A stretch of 64,000 bases of DNA, from NCBI GenBank assembly GCA_013397795.1, contig VZTJ01004015.1, positions 4,094,183-4,158,182 of the forward strand, in the 5' to 3' direction. The stretch is from Orthonyx spaldingii. Taxonomy: Eukaryota; Chordata; Aves; Passeriformes; Orthonychidae. The notes beneath the pieces were generated by a model. It was not told where the DNA came from. It ran no database searches and worked only from the letters and a program-made list of their open reading frames with translations. Of the stretch, positions 1-11,125 are shown piece after piece; the first letter of the stretch is position 1, and each line of letters begins with the position of its first letter. Both the position numbers and the translations under genes were made by a program.

Positions 1-683
1 AAAATTTAGATATTATATAAAATTGAAATTAACTTAATTTTAAGAAGATTGAATCTGAGTATCTTGCATGGCTGACAGAAGTGATTGACATCTAAGTGCA
101 AGTATCAAAGTTAGCCCAGCCTGTACATATTACTTCATGTAAGGCCTGTTAATGTGATCTGTCCTCTTTCTGTAAACACAATTAACTGAAGTCAACCAAC
201 AGCCCATATGAGAAGTTTAAAGTCACTGTCTTATCTTTATTATAAGTATTTCACTGTCCAAGTTAGATATAAAGTGGAAATTAAAGTTTCATTTAATGAA
301 ATTTCGTTAGTATCTTTGGGAAGGAAGAAATAGTTTTCTTATTACTAGCCCACAATTCCCATTGTAATGTCCAACTGCATTTTTTTAAATGAAACTTTGC
401 TTACAGCAACAGCATATCTCAAAAGATCATTTTTACTGTTTTTACATTTTTAGTATAATGAATGAAAATTATCATGTATCTTGAGTGAACAGTCAGTTGT
501 TGCATAAATCAGAGACAGGTCTGGAATTGTGATTCCATCTAGGATCTTACTTGTAATTAGCATCAACAGAAAAGCATATTATCTCCTCAGAGAAAAACAG
601 ATAAGTTCAACAGATAATACACTATAAATAAACTAGTAATTTAGATTACTCTTGTCATTAACAGCTTCTGTTTATTATTACAG
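1..683 (+). other. SELENOF: SELENOF intron 2 (3' part)
   Basis: AT-rich intronic sequence before the first recognised SELENOF exon. It ends in a pyrimidine/AT stretch and a CAG acceptor. I searched it for the preceding cysteine-rich exon of SELENOF and did not find it, so exons 1 and 2 lie upstream of the window. No repeat or RNA gene was recognised here. Confidence 0.75.
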
Positions 684-747
684 CTTTATGCAGGAGCTGT
701 CCTAGAAGTATGTGGATGAAAATTGGGAAGGTTCCCTCAAGTCCAGG
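684..747 (+). CDS. SELENOF: SELENOF exon 3: selenocysteine redox-motif exon of selenoprotein F
   Basis: This 64-bp internal exon lies between ...TTATTACAG and GTAAGT. It reads LYAGAVLEVCG-U-KLGRFPQVQ, where U is an in-frame TGA at 717-719, and leaves one base of the next codon. It matches the redox-active Cys-Gly-Sec segment of selenoprotein F (Sep15). That protein is an ER-lumen thioredoxin-fold oxidoreductase that binds UDP-glucose:glycoprotein glucosyltransferase and takes part in glycoprotein folding quality control. The frame continues exactly into the exon at 8402: CAG G joined to CT gives Gln-Ala. Conventional ORF finding misses this exon because of the TGA. The exon number assumes the five-exon vertebrate structure. 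Identity is from recognised protein similarity. Confidence 0.95.
717..719 (+). other. SELENOF: In-frame UGA selenocysteine codon
   Basis: TGA lies inside the Cys-Gly-Sec motif. It is preceded by TGT GGA and followed by AAA TTG GGA, with the reading frame intact on both sides. Together with the SECIS hairpin in the same gene's 3' UTR (10811-10878), this supports decoding as selenocysteine rather than a stop. Annotating it as a stop would wrongly truncate the protein. Confidence 0.94.
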
Positions 748-3700
748 GTAAGTACAGCCACTAGTATTCCTTCAAATCTGAAATACTGTCACAGCTGAAT
801 GACAAAATGTACTTTTAAGTACTACTACAAGTAGTCATAAATTTAGTATATTAATATATTTAATATCAGTAAAGTTGCATTGACCTGAGACTCATAGAAC
901 TGGTCTCCAGTAACTGATAGATGAAATTATATTGTGCACTTATGGAACGACTTTATTTTCACAGATCCTGCCATATAATTGTTTTATCAGTGGATAGTGA
1001 CAGTCAGCTAACGGGAATGGAATACAGTAGTGTAAAAGGAAAATCAGTACCATCAGTGTCTGGTGGGAGGAAGCTGCAGGAAAAGAATCTGTGAGAAATT
1101 TCAAACTGGACTTTTCTTATAAATTAGGGAAGAACTTAGGTGATAGCAGTACTATGGTTATTTTGGGTTTTTTTCCTGTAATGAGGACCCTAATACCATA
1201 CTCCCTAATATTGTACTTTGGACATAGTTGGACGTAAGTACTAACCTGGCTTTAGAATTAAACTGCACAAACAGCATGTCTGCATCTACTGTGGGAAGTA
1301 TTAATACCTCCCAGTTTGAAGGCTGGCTGACAAATAGTGGGGGAAAAAAAGGTTTTAAAACAGGTTACAATTTACATAAGTTGTGCTGCTTTATACCCTT
1401 TCCTGCCACCTCTGCCCACACACAGTTGAGTTGAATGACTACAAGAGCAGAGCAAAGCTCTTTTCTTTTCTACTGTATAAAATGTCAAAGTAAGAATTCT
1501 TTAAATGACTCGTCCTACTTCAGGGGCGCGAGGAGATTAACTTTGTTAGCACAGGAGTCCATATGATCTCCATGACCATTCAGATTTAGCAAACATAAAA
1601 ACATTCCCAACTGTTGTTGCCCATTCACTCAGCTTCTTCATGGTTCTGGATTTGTAACACTTAAGTGCTCATTTGAGCCATAGGTTTGAAGGAAAAGTTG
1701 AACCTGTTATCCTGACTCCAGCCTGTGTTATGTCCTCAGTTATCTTCATGTGTAGGTCCTTGCAGGGAATGGCCCTCAGTTTCTGCTTGAAACATCTTCC
1801 AAAGACTTGGAGTGGTGCAAAAGGAAAAACTTGAAAATTGTGACTTGGTTTTTTTTTCCTTTCAATTCTTGGTTATCTACACCTCCTCAAATATTTACAT
1901 TTCATTAATCATATAGCTTACTTTTTAAAGTGGCTGGATAAATTTCATTGTTTTTCTAGTAGGATCTCAGTTTTTATTTGGTACAGTAAGAATTAGAAAA
2001 GGACTGAGTAGGGCACTTAAGTTTCTCTTTTGTCTTTTCATCACCAGTTTCTGCAGCTGCTCAATCTAAATTTATCTTGACCAAATTTACTATTAGGGTA
2101 TTAGAACAGGTTGGAAGATGGGATATATATTAGAAGGATACTTAGAAATTTTAGGAAGCAGTAGAATATATTCTTGCAGCTGGTATTTGTCTTCACACTA
2201 GTATTAATCTCAGAATACTTAGATTTTTCTCCTTTATTTTAACTTCTAAAAGAAACAGTATTTAATGTCTCCATCTTAAGACATTTACATTCAAGAAGTG
2301 TTTTTATTTCAGCTTTTCACTTGGACATTTGCTATGGAAGTTAGGTTTCCTGAAGGTCATGCTGCTGCTTTTGAAGCATTGTCTTTGTAGGCTTCATTGA
2401 ACTGTGTAGCCTGTCACTGACAATGTCTCATCACAAATAACTGAATCCTTTTCCATAGCTTCTGTGAGGGTTTTTTTAGAGTTTGTTTGGGTGTGTTTGG
2501 TTTTCTCCCCAGAATATACACAAAATGGCACTGTTAATTGCAGGACTGTGCATATATTAGAATTACAGGGATTAGTGTCTTACTCCTGTATGTAACTCTG
2601 AAGTCTTGACCTTTAAGTATCTGTGTAAATTGTTTTGTCACTTTACTTTGTCCCATAGACTTGATGTGTCTCAGACTACTTCTGGATTATGTTTTATTTG
2701 GCCAAAGGATGAACAGTGTTGTTTTGTTGGGCTTTTTTGTTGTGGTTGGATTTTTTATTTTGAGATTCATATATTAAAATAGTTAAGGATTGAGATCAGT
2801 TGATTAATAAAAGTTTGTAAAAGTGACGCAGTTGGAAGAAGCTGTGGGTTGCTCATGGTTACTAAATGCAATATTCTATGGTCCTTCTCTATCAAAGCTC
2901 CTTTCAAAATTACTGGTTGTATAATCTTTAGTTATAAACAGTTGCTGAATACACCTGTGTGCCTGAAATGTGAGAATCATTTGTACTAGGGAAGCAAAGA
3001 AGTGGGAAGTGATGAAAAAATCTAGTCCTCAGCAAGAGGATGAAAAAGACTGGTCTTCAGCAAGATTATCTCAGTCTTGAACTGGATGTTAGTGTCACAT
3101 CAAACTACTAAATGCTTTTGTGAAGATGGCCAAGGATGTCTGTTAGGTTTTTCAGATACGGTTTCTTGTGATAAGTCTGGTAACAGACCACATTTCTGTA
3201 TGTCTCTTTTAAATTCGGTACTGAAATATTCTTACTCATAAGTTTCCCCATAAAAATAAATTGCTCTGTTATAAATGCTGTACTCTAAAATTAATTCCTA
3301 TATTACACATATTTTGAAATTGTTCTGTATAAAACTGTTCTTAAATATTTATCATTTAAAAGTACTCCATCAAAGTAGAATATTAAAAACCTAAGTGACA
3401 AGATTCATAGACGAAGCAATACCTTAGTATTCCAGGTAACACAAAATGTGACAGGTTTTGGCTGACATCCATAAAACAAAGGCTGTGGAATAGAATAATG
3501 AATTAGCTGGGTCAGTGATTAATCAAGCATATTTGTTTTAAGTTGACTTTTCAGTGGCAGCTGTTTTCTGTTCACCGTGAGATAGGAGATCAGTGTTTAG
3601 ACTCCTACATTCTTTGCAGTTTGTTTAAAAAACTGAATTAGACTGGGTTTTTTCATTGAACATTCCTTTCATATTTCTCTCTTCATTTTTTTAATAAAAT

Positions 3701-6700
3701 AATTCTCACTTCTCCCAGTATGACTCTTCTGGTTAAGAAATGGATGTGCTCCCAGCAAATCTGTTCTAGAAACAAGGTCCTTAATCGTTGAACTCATGCA
3801 GTGTGCAGCTACATGAGATCCTCTGACTTCAGAGTCAATCAGCACTATTATATCACCCAAGTTCTCCAACTATGAGGGGGATTATTTTAGCTACTGAAAT
3901 GTAGTTTCTTATGGGATTGTGTTGTATGAGGTAAAATCACTCATTTCCTAGTTATTTTAATCTGTAATTCATAAATACTGATGAAAGAAAGAAAATTGTA
4001 TTAACCTTAAATCTTACACGGATAGAAGCATTACTAAAACTCTTGCTAAGAAATACAGATATTGTAGTGGGAGACATGCACTGCTTTATCATAATCTTTT
4101 GTAAACAGATGACTCACAAATTAAAACAATACTTCCCTTCAGATTCAGAAATGTCTCTTGCCCAACTGCTTATATAAAGTACCCTGTCTTTAGGACTTTT
4201 TGAAGTTTCGTCTTCAGGCTTGACTGGAGTTCTGTCTTGGATTAATTTCTGAAAGCATGTGGTGCTTTTTATAAAATTATGAACAGCTGCATTGTAACCT
4301 GATTAAGAGACTACAAGTAGTTATTGTTGTGCCATATGAATTCCTAAATTTAAATTTTTATCTCAAACTGAGGTCCCCAAAAGGTACAGAGCTATAGTCA
4401 TTAAAATGTAAATGAGTGCTTGTTGTGTGCTGTAGTTCAGTCTTTGTGCTAGGCTTTCATGGTAACTTTTGAAGCAGACTCATACCATCTGCAAAACTGC
4501 AGAGCATGTATTGGTCCCCAAAACAAGTAATTAAAGAGTCTGAGGAAAGACATTGATGCTTGTGGCTTGCCCAGTGATTTACATATTCACATTTTTAGCA
4601 AATATTGCCAATTGTCTTAACAGTGCTTAGCTATTGGTGGTATTATTAAATGTTGGGATTTCCTGTGTTCATAAAATGTCCCTCTTTACCTTTCGTTTTG
4701 GCTTCTCTTTTTGTCACAGGTTTAACACTTCATAACTGGCAATGCCTCAATAAAATGTTTTTTAATTCAAGTTCATTTCAGGTACAAAATGGTCGAGTCT
4801 GTATGGTCAAGTCCTTTATGCCTTTTTTATGTACAATTCTGCAACGTTATGCACAAATTTGTGTCTCCAGTAAAATGTCTTACTTTTGAACAGCTTGTGT
4901 CTTATAATTCACAGCCAAGCAGGCAGACTACCCTTTAGCTCATGTGAAGTAATATTACACTTGGTTTCTCTTTATTCAAGTTAACTTAGACAACTGTTTG
5001 TTGTGCTTGGGGAGATGTGGTGTCATGTCCCTTTTGGGTCAGGAAGTTCTCTTATGTTGTGTCCTACTGCACCTAAGAGAATAGTGCAGGTGTGTGTACA
5101 CAGATACGCCCTTTGGGCCACAGGGATTCTTAGATTCCTTAATAGTCTCCATGTAGGACTCCGGGATTTAATTCCAACTAGTTTTCACAGACCTTCTTAC
5201 AATACCTCTTTGTTTTGTATCAAAACAAAGGGACATTATAACAATAGCAGTGAGCTCTCCATTCTACTGTGTTCATAGGTAGAGGCTGCTTTTAGATCTT
5301 TTAAAGCACTGTTCAACGGGGGTCAGGCTTTAAAATGCTCCTACACCACTTGATCGATGCTTCTCTGACCTTGTAGCTGTAGTTGATTGCGTGGCAATCC
5401 AGTCTGCTCTTCGGGGATACTTCAGGAGTGCCTTCCAACACAAGTGCTTTGGTACTGCTCATGGTTTACAGGAGCATAAGGTGAAGTGATTTTGCAAAGC
5501 TGTCCGGAGAACAGCCCTGACTTTGGGTCTGGTGTTTAATTAGCCAGAATATGGCACCAAGCTCAGAGTTCATCTTACAGAAGTCACAGTGGAAAATGCC
5601 TCTCCTGCTCACCCATGGATGGGTTAGAGAAAGGCTTGTTTCTCTGTGGTGTGGAATTTCTAAAGCTGCTACAGAGAGAAGAAAATGGGGAGATAGCTAG
5701 GATAAGATTTTAATATGAAACACCAAACTACTAAATTCATGGTGTCTAGATGGTGTGCAAGTACCCTTTAGACATAGAACCGTAAGAAGCAATGCTGATG
5801 TCAGGGTATAGAGGGGAAACTGTTGGGGCAATGTGAAGGTGGAGCATATGCACCACATCCCATGATAAGCAAGCAGTCATGTGTCCCAAAATGTGCACTG
5901 TAGCTGCATCTGACTTCCTAACGCCATCGTTTCAAAGGCTGCTAATTCAACTCAAGGACTGATTTTGTGGGGGGGAAAAAAAGTGTTTGATGGGATAATC
6001 TGTGTTTTTAATGCATGTCAGTATCTGAGCTTCTCATTTTAGCTTCCAAAATTCAGAATATACAAATTAAGTTATTTGTACATTGAGTGTTTTTCTTTGT
6101 TGCATTGGAAATTCAAGTGAGTGATGCAGAAAGTCACTGTGATCAGCATTAGAAATAAATATGCCATAACAGAAACTAATTTTGTTCCAGCTGTCTAAAA
6201 TTTCAGGGAAAATGTTCTGTAGTGCTTCAGCTTTCAGAAGATTTAGACATTTGACATTGATACAAGTGTGTAATAGCTACTTTTAATGTGGCAGAATGTA
6301 ATGCTGCCTATAGAATACTTTCTTCTTCCACCTAATGCTGTTTCCACTTTATGTGAGCTTGTTCAGTCCAACACTGCAGACAGAGAACAGCCTCTCATGT
6401 CCAAATAAGCTTTTGTCTGTCACTCAAGTAACAAATCCTCACACCTGTTACAAGCTTAAAGTGCTGTAACCTGAGGTCCCTCCCCAAGGCTATTTTTTAA
6501 TACAGTTGAGTTCCAGAGTTCAGATTTGCTTCAGAAACTTTATCCATTTTACTATGCTCTCTTACCATTTTGCAATTAGTTACCCACTGTACTGACTGCT
6601 TCTTACAACCTTCTTTTCATATAAAGCCCTAGAGACTGATTTCAGGTTTAGATTTAAGTTGAAGAAAAATGTGGAAAAATTCTTCCAGAAACACTTCAAC

Positions 6701-8401
6701 AGTCTGTGGACTTAACAAAGAATAAGAAATTTCTTTGCTGCGTTTTTGCATGTTACTTTTGATGACAGCCAAGACAGCATGTCACAAGGGCATGGGAAAC
6801 ACTGAAGATGAAAATAAGTCTTTGAGTTTAAATCAGAATCAAACTGCAGTATGTGAGCATACTGGTTATTTTGTGCTATTTGAAATTGTTATACGCAGCT
6901 TACAATATGACATTAGTGCATAGTCCTGTAGAAGGAATAAAGACAAGTCTCATTTGCTTCAGGGGCCTGGTACATCTGGTAGCTCCATGAGCCACTGGTA
7001 TTTTTTACCTTGTTTACACTGTGTAGTAGTTGGTGCAGCAAGCAGAGTATATGATTTTGATCTGTACTGGGAGCTCAGTGGAAGAGGGAAGAAAATAAGT
7101 GCCACTCTGTATAACCATGCTGAGAAAGTGTTACGGTAACTGTCTGCAGTAATGTAAAGATAGGTATAAAGATGCCAGAGGATATCTCTGCAATTACTGA
7201 GGAAAGCACTACACTTTGTCAAGCAGTATGAAACATTAGTCCTGAGGTTGCACTCATCTCCATGCACCAGCTGGATGCACTGCAATTTGTGAGAGATTCA
7301 TCGTTGTCTAACCTTGAAAAAGCAGCTTTACCATGCAGCTGGCACCTGTGTAGGAGTCAGTCCATACTGACAGGGTTCATCCTTGGGGAGATGCTACTGC
7401 CGTACTGCAGGAACATCCTGAGTCCACTTAATGTCAATACAGATACTAAATTCAGCTTTTAGCACAACCTGACTGTAAAAAGGAAGAATGAGGACTGTTA
7501 TTTTCTAAATAAATTTTAAATACTTCTAGAACTCAGACATTCATTAGGGTGAAGTGCTTGGAAGTAGGGCATTATGCTCACACTTTGTCCTGAAATACTG
7601 CATATTGTCTTTCCAAAGTTAAGGTTAATGCAAGGCCTGGGCTGTGCAGTGGGGATACAGGGCCTGTGCTGTTGTTAATACCTGCTGCCTGCTGACATGT
7701 GCGGCACTGAGGAGTTGTGCAGCAGGAGCCCACCTCAGACCTGGCCTTCTCTCCACGGAGCTACCTGACAGCCCATAGAGCCTTGACACCAACTGCCTTC
7801 AGGAGTGTCAAGAGAAGAGGAGATAGCAGCTTCTCTTCCTGTTTTCTAGCTTTGTTTTCCTGCTGGTTCTCAACATGTAATGTCAGAGATCTCTGCGAGA
7901 CAAGATTGTCCATCTTGTTCACCAGAACAACACCTCTCCCCACAGCTCCCTGAGTGCCCTGTCCCCCGCAGAGCTGCAGCGTGTGTGGAGTGTGCTGATG
8001 AGATGGGTGTCACATTCAGCCTCCCTCACAGAGCTTATCCTCAGCCAGATTTTTGATCACTCCAACGCTTTTCCTCACATTTGCGTAGCAGCAGCACGTG
8101 GGCCAGTCTGCTGAAGGCTGTCAGTTGTACGTGCAGATAAACTGCCTCACACAGTTGCACTAGTGTTCAAGGGAAATCCAAGCAGAGAGAATTCTTGTTT
8201 GGATTACTAGCAAAAATAGGTGTTCCTTTGGCATAGTAAGTTCAGTATTAATTTTGTGAAGGTGCTGAGATTTTAACATTAAAATATCTTCTAAAGCATC
8301 ATTCAAAAAAAAAATAATTTGGGGAATAGTAATTTGACATAAATCTACTTTATGCAAGTAGAGAAGTATTTGATTTTCTTTCTTTCTTTTCTCCAAACTA
8401 G
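748..8401 (+). other. SELENOF: SELENOF intron 3
   Basis: A 7.65-kb intron bounded by GTAAGT and a pyrimidine-rich tract ending CTCCAAACTAG. Its contents are AT-rich single-copy-looking DNA with T/G-rich stretches (for example around 2.7 kb), slightly more GC near 7.6-8.1 kb. The small open frames in it have no recognised domain and no consistent splice sites. I saw no tRNA, snRNA or clear transposon. Confidence 0.8.
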
Positions 8402-8451
8402 CTTTTGTCAGGAGTGATAAGCCAAAACTCTTCAGGGGACTGCAAATCAAG
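8402..8451 (+). CDS. SELENOF: SELENOF exon 4
   Basis: This 50-bp exon is flanked by CTAG and GTGAGT. After two bases that complete an Ala codon it reads FVRSDKPKLFRGLQIK. It belongs to the thioredoxin-like domain, directly after the Cys-Gly-Sec loop, and joins in phase 0 to the terminal exon. The sequence is almost identical to the mammalian protein as I know it, so assignment is secure despite the length. It is too short to be seen as an isolated ORF. Confidence 0.95.
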
Positions 8452-10134
8452 GTGAGTAGTAGCCTAACTTTTTTATTTGCAGTGTTAGGAAGAACTAAGT
8501 TTGGTGGAGACAGTCCTCCTGTGGATTGTTCCCTCTTTGCTGATCAAGTGATCCTTTAGTAGAGGACATATATTTGCATTGCCAGTGTGAATCTTTACAA
8601 GTTCCTGCTAGTAATATTGATTTGTTTACTGCTTAGTAACTGTTTGGCACTAATTCTTTGGAGGTGGTGAGGTTTTGGTTTATTTTATTGTTGTTTGGTT
8701 GGTTTTAATCCAAGAAAAATTATTATTATTATTATTATAGCAGATGGGAAAAGAATCTGAGGAATGTTTATATTCTGTTCTTACTTTGTAGATATCTTGG
8801 ATTTACTCAAGCTGTTCTGCCATAGTTTCTTTTTCTCCTGTTCTGTTCTCCCTTAGTTTTCCTATGGAGATGCCATTTCCATACATTCAGTGATTCTTGG
8901 ATTTTACCTCTCGCTCTCAGAATTCCCTTGCTGTGTTCTATTGTGCTGGTTTTTGTCTATGTGCTTCAAACATCCAGCTTTATAGAAATGCATATACTGA
9001 ATGGTGTTTCTTATGCCTTGCATATATGCAAAGTTGCATAAGCTGCACTGCCTTAAGCTCCAACAATTCTTTGGTTTCAAGATCTAATCTAAGACTTCAC
9101 CTTCCTCTTAAAATCCTGCATGAACTTCAAATGTGCTTCACAGATACACATCTTGATTCTCACATCTTGTGCTCCCATCTCTATTGCCCAAATGGCACCA
9201 TCTGGAATCACTTCATAGCTGTGCATGGCTGCAATAAGTGATTTGTCTTCTCAGCAGCAGCTTCTGTGTAAAACAGATTTCCTCTGTCTCACGCATTCAT
9301 GTCTCCGTGTCCTCCAGTTTCTTTCAAAATCTTTCTCTCCTTCTGTATGTCTGACTGGGTTTTTTTTTTTAACTTTGTAGATTTATTGAACATCAAAGCA
9401 GTCTAGACTATAATTGGTATCGAGTACTACCAGAAAAAAAAAGTGCAAATGAATCTGTGTTTATTTCACGAGACTTTTGGAAAACTGACCAGAGGTGCCA
9501 CTAGTTTCATTAAGTAAAACCAACTGGGTTAGCTCAGTTGAGCAAAGTGAAATACTCCTGGGGAAATCTTTCTATAAACTTAAATGGTCAGAGCTTTCTG
9601 ATACTCTTAAAAACTTTTATTTGCATTACTTATTTTGACTTAGTGAGTTTGAGAAATGCTGAAGAATTATGTTACTGGCAAAGCATAGTAGGCACAGATA
9701 AAACACAGCAAGATGGAGTGTGATTACATTAGAAATTGATAGTAGAACTTTGACCTGTTAAAGTGACCTAGAATTTCTAAAATGGTAAAAAGGCTATTGA
9801 TCATATGAGAAAAATCATTCATCTGTTTCATTAAAAAATCCTTCTTTGGTAACTAAAAACAGTTGGAGTAAATACCCTCCTTCAAAGCCAGGCTGATGGC
9901 ATTGCCCCTCTGCACATGCAGTAACTGCTGTGGTGCACCAGGGAGAACAAGGAGATGTTTGTGACACCCACCCCTAGCCCCCTTCACTTGACTTGTTCTT
10001 CCACTTTCCTCTCTCTGACATTAAATGCAAGACAGAAGTCTGAACTGATTTAAATCACTTGGGAGCAGGAGCAGTGTTAGTATGAAGAATGCATTTCCCA
10101 CCCAAGGTAACTGACTTTTCTTTTCCCCCCACAG
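8452..10134 (+). other. SELENOF: SELENOF intron 4, with (TTA)n microsatellite
   Basis: A 1.68-kb intron from GTGAGT to a strong polypyrimidine tract (CTTTTCTTTTCCCCCCACAG). It contains a short TTA microsatellite at about 8720-8738 and no recognised gene. The 114-residue open frame at 8897-9241 has no recognisable domain and no splice support. Confidence 0.8.
8720..8738. repeat. (TTA)n microsatellite
   Basis: About six perfect TTA units inside SELENOF intron 4. Confidence 0.9.
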
Positions 10135-10266
10135 TATGTGCGTGGTTCTGACCCTGTACTAAAGCTGCTGGACGACAGTGGGAACATTGCAGAAGAACTG
10201 AGCATCCTCAAGTGGAATACAGATAGCGTGGAAGAATTTCTAAGTGAAAAATTAGAACGTGTATAA
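10135..10266 (+). CDS. SELENOF: SELENOF terminal coding exon
   Basis: This last coding exon has 43 codons plus TAA. It begins YVRGSDPVLKLLDD, continues through NIAEELSILKWNTDSVEEF and ends LERV. It is the C-terminal half of the selenoprotein F thioredoxin-like fold. The acceptor is ...CCCCCCACAG, the entry phase is 0, and it joins cleanly to the exon ending at 8451. The stop is TAA, not TGA, so it does not compete with selenocysteine decoding. The three exons give about 82 C-terminal residues, roughly half of the protein; the signal peptide and the Cys-rich glucosyltransferase-binding domain lie outside the window. Confidence 0.97.
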   Translation, partial: YVRGSDPVLKLLDDSGNIAEELSILKWNTDSVEEFLSEKLERV

Positions 10267-10810
10267 ATCATTGCTTTCTGTCTTCTTTCCTTTTCATATT
10301 TTGTCATGGTAATCTTCTCAGATGAAGTGCACTACAATTGAAGAAACATTCCAGCTTCTGTATTAGTTTTAAAATACCTGTTGTGCTGTACTAAACATCT
10401 TGTAGTTAGAAGGGAAGCTTCAGCACACATATCTGACAAGAAGTGGACAAGCAATAGCTTGTGTTAACATTATTATTTCAGCTCTTAATGCATTTATCAC
10501 TAAGAATGCTTTGTTTCAAAGTTAATTATGCAAATCTCAGTTTGTTATAATCGGGTCTGTTTTTACAAATGCTCTTAAAACTGAAGAGCTTCAAATAATA
10601 GAAATGATTACCATGCTTTTTGTCTGCTGCTCTTTCTAAGGAAGTTAGAACCAAATGCAATCTATCTCCCAAAGAATCTTGGCTACTAATGCCCTCTTTT
10701 TTTGTATTTGAACTGTCCTTTTATAGAAGCCTTGTTTACAGTGAGTACCTAGTTCACAGGTTTGAAAGCTGATGGAGGAACTCATGCTCTGATACTGTGA
10801 AACATTTAGT

Positions 10811-10878
10811 AAGTGCACTTTAGTGAAGACTACATAGAAAACCTCTGAGGTGTATGAAGTCAGATGTCAGGTGTGCTT
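10811..10878 (+). promoter_or_regulatory. SELENOF: SECIS element (form 2) of SELENOF
   Basis: This hairpin shows the full eukaryotic SECIS layout. Lower helix: 10811-10818 (AAGTGCAC) pairs with 10871-10878 (GTGTGCTT), including two G-U pairs. After an internal loop comes the non-Watson-Crick quartet TGAA (10824-10827) opposite AGAT (10862-10865), that is U-U, G-A, A-G and A-A. Upper helix: GACT-A-CATA (10828-10836) pairs with TATG-A-AGTC (10853-10861), with one A-A mismatch. The conserved unpaired As (10838-10841) sit about 11 bases above the quartet. CCT/AGG in the apical part forms the extra small helix of form-2 elements. In the family, SBP2 binds the quartet and recruits the selenocysteine-specific elongation factor to decode the UGA at 717. 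I folded it by eye. Confidence 0.92.
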
Positions 10879-11103
10879 TAAGTGTTTTGCTTCAGAAAAC
10901 AAGAGCTGTAACTCTCAAAAAAGCTTTCCTTCTAACTTTCAGAAGTTTATTGGAAGTCTGTTTATTAAATTAATTTAGAAACTGTTCTTTTAAAATGTAT
11001 TTTTTTTCTCAGTTGAAATTTATGTGAACAGGGAGTATAGACAGTATGTATGGTAATGAGTCAAATCCATTAAGACTTGTCAGGTTTTTTCCACTTAAGA
11101 GTC

Positions 11104-11109
11104 AATAAA
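11104..11109 (+). promoter_or_regulatory. SELENOF: Poly(A) signal AATAAA, SELENOF
   Basis: A canonical hexamer about 225 bases beyond the SECIS element, followed by T/G-rich sequence (GTGGGTTTTTT) typical of a downstream element. Confidence 0.7.
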
Positions 11110-11125
11110 TATGGTAATCAAGAAT

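Larger units (their letters stand above)
10267..11125 (+). other. SELENOF: SELENOF 3' UTR
   Basis: Non-coding sequence from the TAA stop to just beyond an AATAAA signal at 11104. It carries the SECIS element at 10811-10878. The exact cleavage site is not visible, so the end is placed about 15-20 bases after the signal. Longer isoforms cannot be excluded. Confidence 0.75.
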
